This document shows, one piece after another, positions 18,078 to 27,422 of a stretch of DNA of 64,000 nt (the first letter of the stretch is position 1; every line of letters starts with the position of its first letter). The position numbers and the translations under genes were made by a program. Under the pieces are notes generated by a model. That model ran no database searches. It was not told where the DNA came from and saw only the letters and a program-made list of their open reading frames with translations. The stretch is from assembly GCA_016703265.1 (NCBI GenBank), contig JADJCK010000001.1, positions 682,001-746,000 on the forward strand, read 5' to 3'. This stretch comes from a bacterium (GTDB lineage: Bacteria; Krumholzibacteriota; Krumholzibacteriia; LZORAL124-64-63).

Positions 18078-18575
18078 TCAGTCAGCGAACAGGTTATCGA
18101 TTTCAGCCTCCACGCCGCGCGTGAAGGTCTCGTCGAAGGTGTCGTATTCCTCGTTGCGGTACTCCAGCTTCTCGTAGAGCCGCTCGATGATGTCATTCAG
18201 TTCCTCGACCGCGCGCTTGACGCGCAGCCGCACCAGCCCGAGCGTCGTGCTCTTGGTGAACAGGACCACCAGCACAACACCCTTCGAGATCTTCGCGAGA
18301 TACATGCTCTCGCGCGCCCCCTGGTGGAACAACGTGCTGAAATCCCGTTCGCCGATCAGCTTGGCGAGCTGGTAGTTCGCCTCGAAGTCGGCCGCGCACA
18401 GCGAGGCGAAACTGGTGAGGTCGAAATCGACCTCGGGACCGCACTGGCTGACCAGCTGGCCCGTCCGGTCGATCAACACCACGTTGCTGGCCCTGCTGCT
18501 GCGCAGCAGGTCATCCAGGACGTTGTCGATCGCCCAGTAGTCTTCCTCGAAGATTGCCCACTCAGCTCTGACCAT
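18078..18575 (-). CDS. Roadblock/LC7-domain protein, MglB-like
   Basis: A 165-residue protein with a roadblock/LC7 fold: VLDDLLRSSRASNVVLIDRTGQLVSQCG, an alanine-rich central helix (SLCAADFEANYQLAKLIG), and the strand MYLAKISKGVVLVVLFTKSTTLGLVRL. Roadblock proteins act as GAPs and platforms for MglA-type GTPases. The C-terminus is a charged helix that may extend the dimer interface. The ATG at 18575 follows GGAG by 8 bases. Adjacency to mglA supports a functional pair; whether it controls motility, polarity or surface secretion is not evident from this window. Confidence 0.88.
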   Translation of the reverse strand: MVRAEWAIFEEDYWAIDNVLDDLLRSSRASNVVLIDRTGQLVSQCGPEVDFDLTSFASLCAADFEANYQLAKLIGERDFSTLFHQGARESMYLAKISKGVVLVVLFTKSTTLGLVRLRVKRAVEELNDIIERLYEKLEYRNEEYDTFDETFTRGVEAEIDNLFAD

Positions 18576-18731
18576 GTACCGCACTCCTGCGGGAAGGCCC
18601 GGCCCGGCTGCCGCAGGGCATCGGGCATTGAACGCAGGCAGGATATCGACCGGAAGCATTGTCACTTGACTGCGGAATTGCGGGAACGTGAGGTCGGACC
18701 GGACCGGCGCCGGCTGGTCCGGCGCCGGACT

Positions 18732-19412
18732 TCAGAAGGAGCGGCGGAACTGGAAGGCGCGCTGCAGGGTCACCTCGTCGGTATAGGCCAGGGCGCCACC
18801 GACGGGAATCCCCGTCGCCAGTCTCGACATCTGCAACTCGCTGCTGGACAACAACCTCTGAATGTAGAGCGCCGTCGTCTCGCCCTCCACGGAGGCGTCC
18901 AGGGCCATGATCAGTTCGGTGACGGGTCCGTCCTGCAAACGCTCCCGCAGGCGGTCGAACGGAAGGTCCTGGGCACGGACACCGTCGAGCGGCGAAAGCA
19001 GGCCGCCAAGCACGAAATAGCGCCCGCGGAAGAACCCGGCCTTCTCGATGGGCAGGACATCGACAGGGCTGGCCACCACGCACAATTGCGAGCGGTCACG
19101 GCGTTCCGAGCAGCAGATGCGACAGGGGTCGGGCTCGGTGATCGCGCCGCAGCTCGAACAGGTGCGCACCTGGCGACGGGCCTCGGCCAGGGTCTCGGTC
19201 AGCTCCTCGGCATGCGCGGCTGCGCCGCCCCCGGTCAGGAGGTGAAGGGCCACACGCGTGGCCGACTTGCGGCCCAGGCCCGGCAGCCGGCTGAGGCTGC
19301 GCACCAGCCGTTCGAGCGCCGGCGACTGGAATTCGCCGCCATCGGCGCCGAAACCGTTTCCACCGGCATGGCCATTCCCGTTGCCGTTGCCGCCGCCGTT
19401 GCCGCGCTCCAC
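18732..19412 (-). CDS. recR: Recombination protein RecR with Gly/Asn-rich N-terminal extension
   Basis: RecR loads RecA onto SSB-coated gaps with RecO/RecF. The core is complete: a helix-hairpin-helix LSRLPGLGRKSATRVALHLL, a Cys4 zinc finger (CSSCG...CRICC), and a TOPRIM domain with VVASPVDVLPIEKAG and ALDASVEGETTALYI, ending FQFRRSF. The first about 25 residues (MERGNGGGNGNGNGHAGG) are an unusual low-complexity Gly/Asn tract before the core. The start is GTG at 19412, two bases after the ybaB stop. It belongs to dnaX-ybaB-recR, a widely conserved replication/repair cluster. Confidence 0.95.
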   Translation of the reverse strand: MERGNGGGNGNGNGHAGGNGFGADGGEFQSPALERLVRSLSRLPGLGRKSATRVALHLLTGGGAAAHAEELTETLAEARRQVRTCSSCGAITEPDPCRICCSERRDRSQLCVVASPVDVLPIEKAGFFRGRYFVLGGLLSPLDGVRAQDLPFDRLRERLQDGPVTELIMALDASVEGETTALYIQRLLSSSELQMSRLATGIPVGGALAYTDEVTLQRAFQFRRSF

Positions 19413-19414
19413 GC

Positions 19415-19738
19415 TCAGCCCATTCCCGGCAGGTTCAGGCCGGGCACGTTCATGCCGCCGGTGACTGCGCCCATTTCCTTCTCGACGAGCGCATCGACCG
19501 CGGCAATGCCCTCGTTGACGGCGGCCAGCACCAGGTCCTGCAGGAACTCGATGTCGTCCGGGTCGACGGCCGACGGGGCAATGACCAGGCTCTTGAGCCG
19601 GTGCTTGCCGTTCATGACGACCTTGACCTGTCCCCCGGCCACCTCGGCCGTCACCTCGCGGCTCTCGAGTTCGGCCTGGGCCTTTGCCATCTTGGCCTGC
19701 ATCTGCTGGGCCTGCTTCATCAGCATGCGGATGTCCAT
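19415..19738 (-). CDS. YbaB/EbfC family nucleoid-associated protein
   Basis: A 107-residue protein beginning MDIRMLMKQAQQMQAKMAKAQAEL, the long amphipathic helix of YbaB, followed by the beta-sheet element VTAEVAGGQVKVVMNGKHRL and LVLAAVNEGIAAVDALVEKEM. These dimeric tweezers-shaped proteins bind DNA and help organise the nucleoid. The C-terminal Gly/Pro/Met-rich tail (GMNVPGLNLPGMG) is typical. The ATG at 19738 follows GGAGG. It lies between dnaX and recR as in most bacteria. Confidence 0.96.
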   Translation of the reverse strand: MDIRMLMKQAQQMQAKMAKAQAELESREVTAEVAGGQVKVVMNGKHRLKSLVIAPSAVDPDDIEFLQDLVLAAVNEGIAAVDALVEKEMGAVTGGMNVPGLNLPGMG

Positions 19739-19781
19739 GTATCCTCCGGGTTGCTTTCGTCGATACCCTGCGAACCGTTCG

Positions 19782-21584
19782 TCAGCGCGCGGGCGGATCC
19801 CAGCGGCGACGCTCGCCCTCGGGCAGCGGCTGCCCGCCGAGCAGGTCCACAAGATCGCCCAGGGCGGCGTCGGCCGCACAGGCGCGTTCCAGTTCCTCGC
19901 GGTGCGTGGGCGCCACTTCCTGGCGGATGGCCTCGGTCACTTCGGCCTTCTGCCCGCGCGGCCCGTATTCCAGGAGCACCTTCAGCGGGGCGCCCCACTG
20001 GGCCTCGGCCGCCGAGGCCAGCACCGCGGTCTCGCCGGCGATGCTGTCGACCATGAACTTCTTGTCGGCCGCGAACGAGACGCGCAGGCAGCCCGCCTCG
20101 TCGTCGCGCTCGGGCAAGCCGTTCATCAGGCACGAACCCAGTCGCGGGTGCTTCTTCATGAGCGTGTCGATGAAGCGCGTCCAGCCCGGTACCGCGCGGT
20201 CGGCAGCGGCCAGGTCCGGACCCGCGGTCGAGCCCGTCGACGTCGACGTCGGCGTCGGTGTTGGCGTCGGCGTCGGCGCCGCGCCGCCTGTCGGCGCCCC
20301 GGCGTAGCGCGGCCGCTCCGCCGCGTGCGCGGCAGGATGGGCCCCGGCAACCGGCCGCCCGGCCGCCGGCGGCGCAGGCCGTGCACCGGCCGACGTGGCC
20401 GCGCGCCCGGCTCCCGCCGAACCGCCCCCGCCGGGTGATGCCGGCGCCGCTTCGACGCCCGCCAATCGCCGCGCGAGGTCGGCCAGCAGCACGCGCGACT
20501 CGAATCGGCAGTATTCCACGACCGACGCCTCGAGCAGGATCCGCGGCTGCGTGCTGCGATGGATCCGCTCGAAATGCCGGCTCGCGACGTCGATCAGGGC
20601 CAGCAGGTCCTGCTCGGCAAAACCCGCGGCGTGCTTGCGCAGCACCTCGACACGGTCCGGCGGCAGGTCGATCATGCCCGCCAGCGAAGGGTCGATGCGC
20701 AGCAGCAGCAGGTTGCGGAAATTGGTCACCACGCCGCGCGCGAAGCCGTCCAGGCTCTGCCCGCCGGCCGCCAGGTCCTCAACAAGGCGCAGCGCGCGCG
20801 CCGCGTCCCGGGCCAGGATGCACTCGTTCAGCTCCAGGAACAGCTCGCTGGCGACAAGTCCGAAAGCGTCGGCCACCGCCTTTTCGTCGATGGTGCCCTC
20901 GGCCCCGGCGATGACCTGGTCGAGCAGGCTCAACCCGTCGCGCATGCTGCCCTCGGCCAGGCTGACCAGCACCCGCAGGCCCGACTCGTCGACCTTCACG
21001 CCCTCGGCCGCGGCGACGTCGCGCAGGCGGCCCGCCAGCTCATCGCGCCCGATCAGGCGGAAATCGAAACGCTGGCAGCGGCTGAGGATGGTGCGCGGGA
21101 TCTTGTTCGCCTCGGTCGTCGCGAAGAAGAAGTACACGCGCGCGGGCGGTTCCTCGAGGATCTTCAGCAGCGCATTGAAGGCACCCTTCGACAACATGTG
21201 CACTTCATCGATGATGAAGACCCGGCTGTTGCCCCCGGCGGTCGAGTACTGCGCCATGTCACGCAACTCGCGGATGTTGTCGACGCCGGTATTGCTGGCC
21301 GCGTCGATCTCGAGAACATCGAGGTCGCCACCGCGCGCGATCGCCTTGCAGGTGTCACACTGCCCGCAGGGATCACCGTCGTTCGGCGCCGCACAGTTGA
21401 TCGCCTTGGCCAGCAGACGCGCCACCGTGGTCTTGCCGCAGCCGCGCGGCCCCGAGAACAGGTAGGCGTGGCTGAGCTTGCCCTTGCGCAGGGCAGCGCG
21501 CAGCGTCGAGGTCACATGCCCCTGCCCCACAACCTGCTCGAACGTCTCGGGACGATACTTCCGGGCGATCGCCTGATACGACAT
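19782..21584 (-). CDS. dnaX: DNA polymerase III subunit gamma/tau
   Basis: Clamp-loader ATPase of the replicative polymerase, 600 residues. It has the AAA+ Walker A GPRGCGKTTVA (about 45-55), a zinc module C-x8-C-x2-C-x2-C (CAAPNDGDPCGQCDTC), Walker B VFIIDEVHML, the SRC box ILSRCQRFDFR, and domains II-III through about residue 370. A Pro/Ala/Gly linker with a low-complexity Thr/Pro/Ser run (about 430-455, from a GTCGGC-like repeat at 20240-20280) precedes a tau-type C-terminal domain. No A-rich slippery site for a programmed gamma frameshift was seen. The ATG at 21584 follows GGAG. It heads dnaX-ybaB-recR. Confidence 0.96.
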   Translation of the reverse strand: MSYQAIARKYRPETFEQVVGQGHVTSTLRAALRKGKLSHAYLFSGPRGCGKTTVARLLAKAINCAAPNDGDPCGQCDTCKAIARGGDLDVLEIDAASNTGVDNIRELRDMAQYSTAGGNSRVFIIDEVHMLSKGAFNALLKILEEPPARVYFFFATTEANKIPRTILSRCQRFDFRLIGRDELAGRLRDVAAAEGVKVDESGLRVLVSLAEGSMRDGLSLLDQVIAGAEGTIDEKAVADAFGLVASELFLELNECILARDAARALRLVEDLAAGGQSLDGFARGVVTNFRNLLLLRIDPSLAGMIDLPPDRVEVLRKHAAGFAEQDLLALIDVASRHFERIHRSTQPRILLEASVVEYCRFESRVLLADLARRLAGVEAAPASPGGGGSAGAGRAATSAGARPAPPAAGRPVAGAHPAAHAAERPRYAGAPTGGAAPTPTPTPTPTSTSTGSTAGPDLAAADRAVPGWTRFIDTLMKKHPRLGSCLMNGLPERDDEAGCLRVSFAADKKFMVDSIAGETAVLASAAEAQWGAPLKVLLEYGPRGQKAEVTEAIRQEVAPTHREELERACAADAALGDLVDLLGGQPLPEGERRRWDPPAR

Positions 21585-21736
21585 GGTACTCCGCCTGCCG
21601 GGTCGAAAGGAGTTGCCGGCCAGCCTCGCCGGCGAACGGCGAATCTAGCATGCTGCAGCGCAGCGCCGCCACCCGCATTTGCCGGCTGCGCACGCGCGCA
21701 GCGCGCGTGCTCCACGCACGTGCAGCGCGTTCACCG

Positions 21737-21771
21737 AAAAAGAGAGCGGCCTCCGGACTTCCGGAGGCCGC
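21737..21771 (-). terminator. Terminator of the SRP RNA gene
   Basis: An 11-bp perfect stem (GCGGCCTCCGG / CCGGAGGCCGC) with an ACTT loop is followed on the minus strand by CTCTCTTTTT. It lies 8 bases beyond the predicted 3' end of the SRP RNA. Confidence 0.88.
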
Positions 21772-21779
21772 TGGCAGGC

Positions 21780-21876
21780 GGGCCAGGCTGGCGACGCACA
21801 CGTCGAAGGGTACGTACCGCTGCTACTTTCCAGTCCTGACGGGGTTGGTGCTCCGACGTCACGCCGGGCCTGACCC
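21780..21876 (-). ncRNA. ffs: Signal recognition particle RNA, small bacterial (4.5S-like) type
   Basis: On the minus strand the universal SRP helix-8 motif is present: GTCAGGACTGGAAAGTAGCAGC, with the asymmetric loop and GGAA tetraloop that bind Ffh. The ends pair as GGGTCAGGC with GCCTGGCCC (9 bp with one G-U), giving an RNA of about 97 nt. No Alu domain is visible, so this is the short form. It is followed at once by a strong terminator and lies next to a tRNA-Ala gene. Confidence 0.9.
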
Positions 21877-21917
21877 ATCATGCCTTCCGGCGCATCGTCG
21901 CGGCCGGCCTATTTGGG

Positions 21918-21993
21918 TGGTGGAGATGAACGGGATCGAACCGTCGACCTCCTCGTTGCGAACGAGGCGCTCTCCCAGCTGAGCTACATCCCC
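21918..21993 (-). tRNA. tRNA-Ala (anticodon CGC)
   Basis: A 76-nt cloverleaf with encoded CCA. The anticodon loop is TTCGCAA, giving CGC (reads GCG). The acceptor stem carries the G3-U70 wobble pair that identifies alanine tRNAs. It lies just upstream of the SRP RNA gene on the same strand. Confidence 0.97.
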
Positions 21994-22105
21994 ACCCGAA
22001 CCATCGCGCTGCTTCAGCCTCCGGGACCCGGTCCCGGTGCGGCAGGGGGCGCGTCCCCCGTGGCCTTCGCGCGGTGTGCCGGCCGCGCCTGGCCTTTCGT
22101 CAACA

Positions 22106-22195
22106 TGGCGGAGAGGCAGGGATTCGAACCCTGGGAACCCGCGAAGGTTCAACGGTTTTCGAGACCGCCCCGTTCAACCGCTCCGGCACCTCTCC
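22106..22195 (-). tRNA. tRNA-Ser (anticodon CGA)
   Basis: A 90-nt class II tRNA with long variable arm and encoded CCA. The anticodon loop CTCGAAA gives CGA (reads TCG). The acceptor is GGAGAGG / CCTCTCC. Confidence 0.97.
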
Positions 22196-22216
22196 GCGAA
22201 ATCGCCCTGCTCCAGC

Positions 22217-22304
<88 letters not shown>

Positions 22305-22392
22305 ACCGAGGGACAGGGCGGGCAATATAGCATCGGGTTTGCGGAAAATCAATCTGCTGTCTGCACCCGGAAACCGGGCCGCCGCACCGGTT

Positions 22393-22959
22393 TCAGGCCC
22401 CCGGCCCGTCGGTCCGCCGGCCCCGGAAGAAGCCCTTCAGCAACTCGCCGCAGGGGCCGGCCAGGATTCCGCCCACCACTTCCACCCGGTGCCGGTAGGG
22501 ATTGCCGTCCAGAAGGCGGGCCGTGGAGACCACCGCGCCGGCCCGCGGGTCGGCCGCCCCGAAGACCACCCTGCCGACCCGGGCCAGCAGGATGGCCCCG
22601 CAACACATGGTGCACGGCTCGAGGGTCACGTACAGCGTGGCCTGGTCCAGGCGCCAGCTTCCGCGATCGGGAGCGGCAGACGCGGCGTCGGGCTCGTCCT
22701 CTTCCGCCAGCGAGCCCGCTCCCGCGCCGCCGGCGGCGCCGATGGCCAGGATCTCGGCGTGGGCCGTGGCGTCGCGCAACGCCTCGACCTGGTTGTGGCC
22801 GCGCGACAGGACCACGCCGTCACGGACGACGACGGCGCCGACCGGCACCTCGCCCCGCGCCGCCGCTTCACGGGCCAGGCGCAGCGCCTCGTTCATCCAG
22901 CGTTCGTCCGGGGCGAAGAGCCCCCCGAGCAGCGACCCGGCGGCACCTTCCGCGCTCAC
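22393..22959 (-). CDS. tadA: tRNA-specific adenosine deaminase
   Basis: TadA converts A34 to inosine in tRNA-Arg(ACG); that substrate tRNA is encoded about 5 kb away at 27467-27543. The 188-residue protein has the zinc-deaminase motifs: HAEILAI (His and the proton-shuttling Glu) and LEPCTMCCGAILLARV (two Zn cysteines), after ALRLAREAAARGEVPVGAVVV. An acidic insertion (LAEEDEPDAASAAPD) separates the two motifs. The GTG at 22959 overlaps the stop of the upstream secreted-protein gene (GTGA), indicating translational coupling. Confidence 0.95.
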   Translation of the reverse strand: MSAEGAAGSLLGGLFAPDERWMNEALRLAREAAARGEVPVGAVVVRDGVVLSRGHNQVEALRDATAHAEILAIGAAGGAGAGSLAEEDEPDAASAAPDRGSWRLDQATLYVTLEPCTMCCGAILLARVGRVVFGAADPRAGAVVSTARLLDGNPYRHRVEVVGGILAGPCGELLKGFFRGRRTDGPGA

Positions 22960-25274
22960 GGCCAGACCGCCTCGACCCCGGCGATGTTGCCGGCCAGGTC
23001 GCGGACCTCCAGGCGCACCCGCAGCGGCTGGTCGCCATGCGCGCTCATCGCCCGCCGGCGCTCGATCCGCGCCAGGAAAGTCTCCTCCAGGCCGTCGCAA
23101 ATGCCGTCGCGCGGATCCAGGCGCTCGGCACTGCCGTCGGCGGCAATGACGCGCGCGCCGGCCAGAGGGCTCGTCGCATCGACGGCGCGCAGCCGCACGG
23201 TCAACAGGTCGCCGTCGGCGGTGCCCGTCTCCAGCACTTCCAGGCGCGGCGGCGTGTTGTCGACCGCCACCGGGCCCAGCACGCGCAGCGCCTGCGCCGC
23301 ATGCGGCGAGGGATTGTCGGGAGCATCGCTGGCAACCAGACGCAACGCGTAGCGGCCGTCGGCCAGGGCCGAGGTGTCCCAACTGCCCAGGTTCCCGGAC
23401 ACGGGATCCTGCGTACCGCCGGGAGCAACAGCCGGTCGCCACGCCGTATCACCGTCGCGACGGCATTCGAGGCGGAACTCGAGGCGATCCTGGTTCGGGT
23501 CGCTCGCGCGCCAGGTCACCACGCGCACCGCGCGGCCCGGGTCCGCGCGCTCGAGGCCGCTCCAGCCGTCACTCGGCGCATCCTGGGTGGTGAACTCCGC
23601 GCGCAGCCCGCTGCGGTATTCATGGATGATGCTCTCGCCCGCGGCCAGGCCGCCGAGTTTCACGCCGCGCAACTGCTCGAGCCGGAATTCCTCGATCACC
23701 GGCGCACGGTTCGGCTGCCACGCGCTCACCGACACACTGGCCACGTGCGCCGCGCGCTCGCCGCGCGCCGGCGCCGGCAACTCCACGCGCCACTGAATGT
23801 AGCGGCAATCCGCCAGCGCGATCTCCTGGTCGTGGCCGCTCCAGGCGGACGACCACGCTGTCCAGGTGTCGTCGGGTTGCGGGCGGCGCCCGCCGCGAAC
23901 CGACCAGCGCGGAGCGTCATCACCCGCGTTGCCATCCCAGCGCAACCGGCCCCAGCGCACGCCGGGGCCGCCGTCCAGCGGCGGGCTCACGGCCGTGCCG
24001 TTCGCATCACTTGAGCGGTCGGCCAGCACCAGCGCTGCGGGATGTGCCTGCGCCAGCGCCAGGTCGTCACCGACAACCGCAAGATCGAGCACATCGCCGC
24101 CCGTCCAGGTCGTCAACGGCGTCACACCCCACGGCGGCAGCAGCCGGTACAACCGTGCCTGCGCGGCCGTCGCGGCCGTCGCGTCGGCGCCACCATCCCC
24201 TCCGGCTCCATCGCCGGCAGCCAGCGAGCCGGCGCCGAGCCAGCCCCAGTGCTCACTCCAGCCGGCCGCCATGAGGTCGCGGTCGCCGGCCCAGGTGCGC
24301 AGGAGCACTTCATGGCCCTGGTCGTCGACGGCCAGGCGGTACAGCGCCGCCGCCGGCAGGGACGCGGTCGCGACATCGCCCGCCAGCGCCGCTATCAGGG
24401 CCTGCCCCGGGCCGCCCTCGCCGCTGCTGTTCCCGTCCCCGGCGGTGGCCATCGCCTCAGCGCCGCCGGCCAGGCCCAGCACATGGATCGCACCGCCCGG
24501 ACCTCGCAGCAGGCGCCTCGCCTCGTCCTGCGCAATGTCGCCGAGCAGGCGTACGGACTTGCCGCCGTCGGTGAGCGCGTAGACCAGGCCCGGTCCCTGC
24601 GTCGCCACGAGCAGCCGTGAACGCTCACTGTCGAACATGACATCCATCGCGTTCTGCGCCGACAGGGTCGCGACCTTGTCCAGCTTGCCGTCGCGCCACC
24701 CGTAGCGGTAGACGGCGGCCGGCGATCCGACGGCCAGCCAGGCCACACCGGCCTTCTCCTGCACGGCCATGCCCCAGATGTAGGCACCCTCGATGCGCCC
24801 GACCTCGGTCACGTCGCCGCCCGCGGTCACGCGCAACAGCCGGCCATCGGGACCACCGCCGGCCAGCAGGTCACCGCCCGGCAGCACGGCCAGGCTGAAG
24901 ACTTCCGTCGATTCCAGTCGCGCCACCAGGCGCATTTTCCCGTCGGGCGCCACGTGATGGATCTCGCCACCGTGTCCCGTACCCAGGTACCACCCGCCCC
25001 GGCCGTCGGCCGCCAGGCGCCACACCACTTCCGGTCCCGGGAGCGCGTGCACGGTGACGATGGGTCCGGCCTCCAACCCGCCGAGCGTGTCGCGACCGGC
25101 GCCGCTCAGCGTCACCTCGTCGAAGGAACGCCCCTCCGGCCAGTCCCAGAACTTCGGGCCTGCCGCTCCCGCCGGCATCGAGGCCGTCAATGCCATTGCC
25201 GCAGCCAGCACCACTGCCGCTGCCGGCGCATTGCCGCGGCGCACGCGCTTCGTCTGTGCCTTCAACAGGTCCAC
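22956..25274 (-). CDS. Secreted beta-propeller-like protein with C-terminal Ig-like region
   Basis: A 772-residue protein exported by a signal peptide (VVLAAAMALTASMPAGAAG, about 20-38). The first half has repeated short blades such as LAADGRGGWYLGTG, LPGGDLLAGGGPDGRLLRV and WLAVGSPAAVYRYGW, resembling NHL/WD-type propeller repeats. The second half contains beta-sandwich sequences with WRASDPNQDRLEFRLECR and GRYALRLVASDAPDNPSP. The GTG at 25274 follows GGGAG by 8 bases. It lies between the S55-peptidase gene and tadA on one strand. Function is unknown; a surface or periplasmic binding role is inferred. No catalytic motif was recognised. Confidence 0.65.
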   Translation of the reverse strand: MDLLKAQTKRVRRGNAPAAAVVLAAAMALTASMPAGAAGPKFWDWPEGRSFDEVTLSGAGRDTLGGLEAGPIVTVHALPGPEVVWRLAADGRGGWYLGTGHGGEIHHVAPDGKMRLVARLESTEVFSLAVLPGGDLLAGGGPDGRLLRVTAGGDVTEVGRIEGAYIWGMAVQEKAGVAWLAVGSPAAVYRYGWRDGKLDKVATLSAQNAMDVMFDSERSRLLVATQGPGLVYALTDGGKSVRLLGDIAQDEARRLLRGPGGAIHVLGLAGGAEAMATAGDGNSSGEGGPGQALIAALAGDVATASLPAAALYRLAVDDQGHEVLLRTWAGDRDLMAAGWSEHWGWLGAGSLAAGDGAGGDGGADATAATAAQARLYRLLPPWGVTPLTTWTGGDVLDLAVVGDDLALAQAHPAALVLADRSSDANGTAVSPPLDGGPGVRWGRLRWDGNAGDDAPRWSVRGGRRPQPDDTWTAWSSAWSGHDQEIALADCRYIQWRVELPAPARGERAAHVASVSVSAWQPNRAPVIEEFRLEQLRGVKLGGLAAGESIIHEYRSGLRAEFTTQDAPSDGWSGLERADPGRAVRVVTWRASDPNQDRLEFRLECRRDGDTAWRPAVAPGGTQDPVSGNLGSWDTSALADGRYALRLVASDAPDNPSPHAAQALRVLGPVAVDNTPPRLEVLETGTADGDLLTVRLRAVDATSPLAGARVIAADGSAERLDPRDGICDGLEETFLARIERRRAMSAHGDQPLRVRLEVRDLAGNIAGVEAVWP

Positions 25275-25322
25275 GATGATGTCTCCCGGCGTCGAGTCGA
25301 CGCGATCCGGATCCCGGTTGCC

Positions 25323-27203
25323 TCAGGGCCGCCGCGCGTCGCCGGCTGCCGGCGAAGCGGGCATGATCTCGAGCGTGCGCACGGCATGTCCGCCCAGCGT
25401 CCACGCGGTCGCTTGTTCGTGGCGCGCCGCGTAGCTCGCCATCGCCTGGTCGGCCGGTTGCCTCCCGGCGCCGAGAGCGCGCTCCACGCTCGGCGGCATG
25501 GCCGCGAGCTCGCGCCCGCCCACGAGCAGCGGACGATCGGCTGCGAACACCGCGACCACGAGTGTCGAGGCCGACCGCGCCGTTTCCAGCAGTTCCCACA
25601 GGTCGTCGAGGCGCGTCGGGAGCAGGCGCTCGGGAGCACGCTGCGCCTCGAAGGCGAAGAACTCGGCGGCGCTGGCCGCGACCACGCGGTACGCACCGGC
25701 GGGCAGCGACGCCGGGAGCGTCACGGACACGGGAAGTCGCTGCATCGCGCCCGCCGCATCGCGCAGTTCCACCGTGAGCGGCAGCGCCGTCGTGCCCGCC
25801 GCCAGGCGCCGCGGCAGCCCCAGCGCGGTGACCACGGCATCGCTGCGCCCCGGCTTGACGTTCACGGTGAACGAGGCCGACTCCAGCGCCACCTCGCTGA
25901 ACGGATTGTCGAGCAGCAGCGCCAGGGGCGTCATGATCTCACCGGCCAGCATGCCCGCCGCACCCGGACCGGCGGCGACGCCACCGAGGTCCAGCTTCCG
26001 CGCGACGGAACCGGCCTTCTCGCGCCAGTTCGTCTCCAGCCGCCAGTCGAAGGTCTGACGGCTCGCGTCATCACCTTCGGCCAGCAGCGCGTTGTAGAAC
26101 GACCAGAACACGAGCAGCGGCGTCAGTTGCGCATCGTCGGCCGCCGTGAACCGGAACGTGCCGGGCGCAGCGCCCTCCAGTTTCACGGTCACCGGTATCA
26201 CCGGCGCCACGGCGCCGATGCGACCGGCCAGGCCCGCGCGCAGGTCGTGGTGCACCGCACCGATCACCGGCCCCGGCGATCCGATCTTGAACGAGATGCG
26301 GCGGCTCGGAAGGATGGTCACGATGTCCGCCGAAGCCAGGGGCAGGTCCACCGCGCCGCGCTGGAACAGCGGATGGCCCATCATCAGGACGCGGTCGCCA
26401 TCCACCCAGGTGACGGTGCCGATGGCGCCGAGATCCGCATCGCCGCCGACCAGCGACACGGCACAGGCTGCGCCCGGCACCAGCCGGGGCGGGGCATCGG
26501 CCGGCACGTTGCCACCGCCGGCTGTCGCCACCGCCATTCCCGCCGGCCGGCACAGCCAGGCAGGCGCGCCGACGCCGCCGCCCGGCGTCAACGGTTCAAG
26601 AAGCGTTGCCGCCAGTTCGAGCGGCTCGGGCCAGCCCGTCACGCCCGCCAGCGCCGGCTTGACTCCGGTCGGCTGCGAGGCGGCGCCGGCTCCGAGCAGG
26701 GCCGTCGCCAGTTGACTCTCGTGCCCGCCGAGCAACGCGCGCGGGTCCCAGTCGCCGCCGTAGCGAGGCCCTGCGGCCGGCGACGGATCAGTTGGCAGCG
26801 CCAGCATCTCCGCAGCTGGCGTCACGCCGCCGATCGGCGACAGTGAACCCTCCCAGCCGAACGCAACCGCGCCGGCAAAGCGCCCGTCCAGGTAGACCGG
26901 GCTGCCGCTCATCCCCTGCGCGATGCTCGATTTCTCGAGGCCGTGGCCCCCCACCTCCACCAGCACGATGGATCCCTGCGCCCGCGCGTTCGGCTGCACG
27001 CCCAGCACGCGCACGCTGAACGTGTCGACGCGGCTGCCGGCAAACACGGTCAGTCCGTAGCCGGTCATGCCGATGGTGATCTCGGAAACGGGGATGGGCG
27101 GGGGCGCGGCAGATGCCGGCAGGGCCAGAATCCCTGCCAGCCCGGCCGGCAACAGGTGCCCTGCGATGCACCGGGCTCCGGCGCGGGTCAGCCATAACGA
27201 CAC
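25323..27203 (-). CDS. SpoIVB-type peptidase S55 domain protein
   Basis: A 626-residue exported protein with signal peptide (about 1-33). The N-terminal domain matches the S55 peptidase fold: EITIGMTGYGLTVFAG, FSVRVLGV, and the nucleophile motif GMSGSPVYLDG at about 97-107 (Ser101 expected), with His87 in GGHGLEKSS as a possible catalytic partner. SpoIVB itself signals sigma-K activation in Bacillus spores; relatives in Gram-negative FCB bacteria have no known role. The remaining about 400 residues are beta-rich. The start is GTG at 27203, 7 bases after GGAAGGAA. It sits 48 bases upstream of the propeller-like protein and may process or anchor it. Confidence 0.8.
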   Translation of the reverse strand: MSLWLTRAGARCIAGHLLPAGLAGILALPASAAPPPIPVSEITIGMTGYGLTVFAGSRVDTFSVRVLGVQPNARAQGSIVLVEVGGHGLEKSSIAQGMSGSPVYLDGRFAGAVAFGWEGSLSPIGGVTPAAEMLALPTDPSPAAGPRYGGDWDPRALLGGHESQLATALLGAGAASQPTGVKPALAGVTGWPEPLELAATLLEPLTPGGGVGAPAWLCRPAGMAVATAGGGNVPADAPPRLVPGAACAVSLVGGDADLGAIGTVTWVDGDRVLMMGHPLFQRGAVDLPLASADIVTILPSRRISFKIGSPGPVIGAVHHDLRAGLAGRIGAVAPVIPVTVKLEGAAPGTFRFTAADDAQLTPLLVFWSFYNALLAEGDDASRQTFDWRLETNWREKAGSVARKLDLGGVAAGPGAAGMLAGEIMTPLALLLDNPFSEVALESASFTVNVKPGRSDAVVTALGLPRRLAAGTTALPLTVELRDAAGAMQRLPVSVTLPASLPAGAYRVVAASAAEFFAFEAQRAPERLLPTRLDDLWELLETARSASTLVVAVFAADRPLLVGGRELAAMPPSVERALGAGRQPADQAMASYAARHEQATAWTLGGHAVRTLEIMPASPAAGDARRP

Positions 27204-27422
27204 GTGGCGGTTCCTTCCTGTCCGGCCTGTCGCGCATCCCATGGACGCGCGGCCCTGCCGGTGCTCCCTGCCGACAGACAGCGGAAATCTTCCCCGCACG
27301 GTAACACAACCGGGGCGCGCGACAGAGTCGGCAGGTAACCCCGGCCGCATCGATAAGTGCCCACGGACGATCAACCACGGGACACCTGATCGCCGTCAGG
27401 CCGAAGCCGTCCGCTGCCTGCG

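Noticed and set aside
20230..20290. Programmed frameshift site in dnaX, as in E. coli
   Set aside because: No A-rich slippery heptamer; the region is a GTCGGC-like low-complexity linker.
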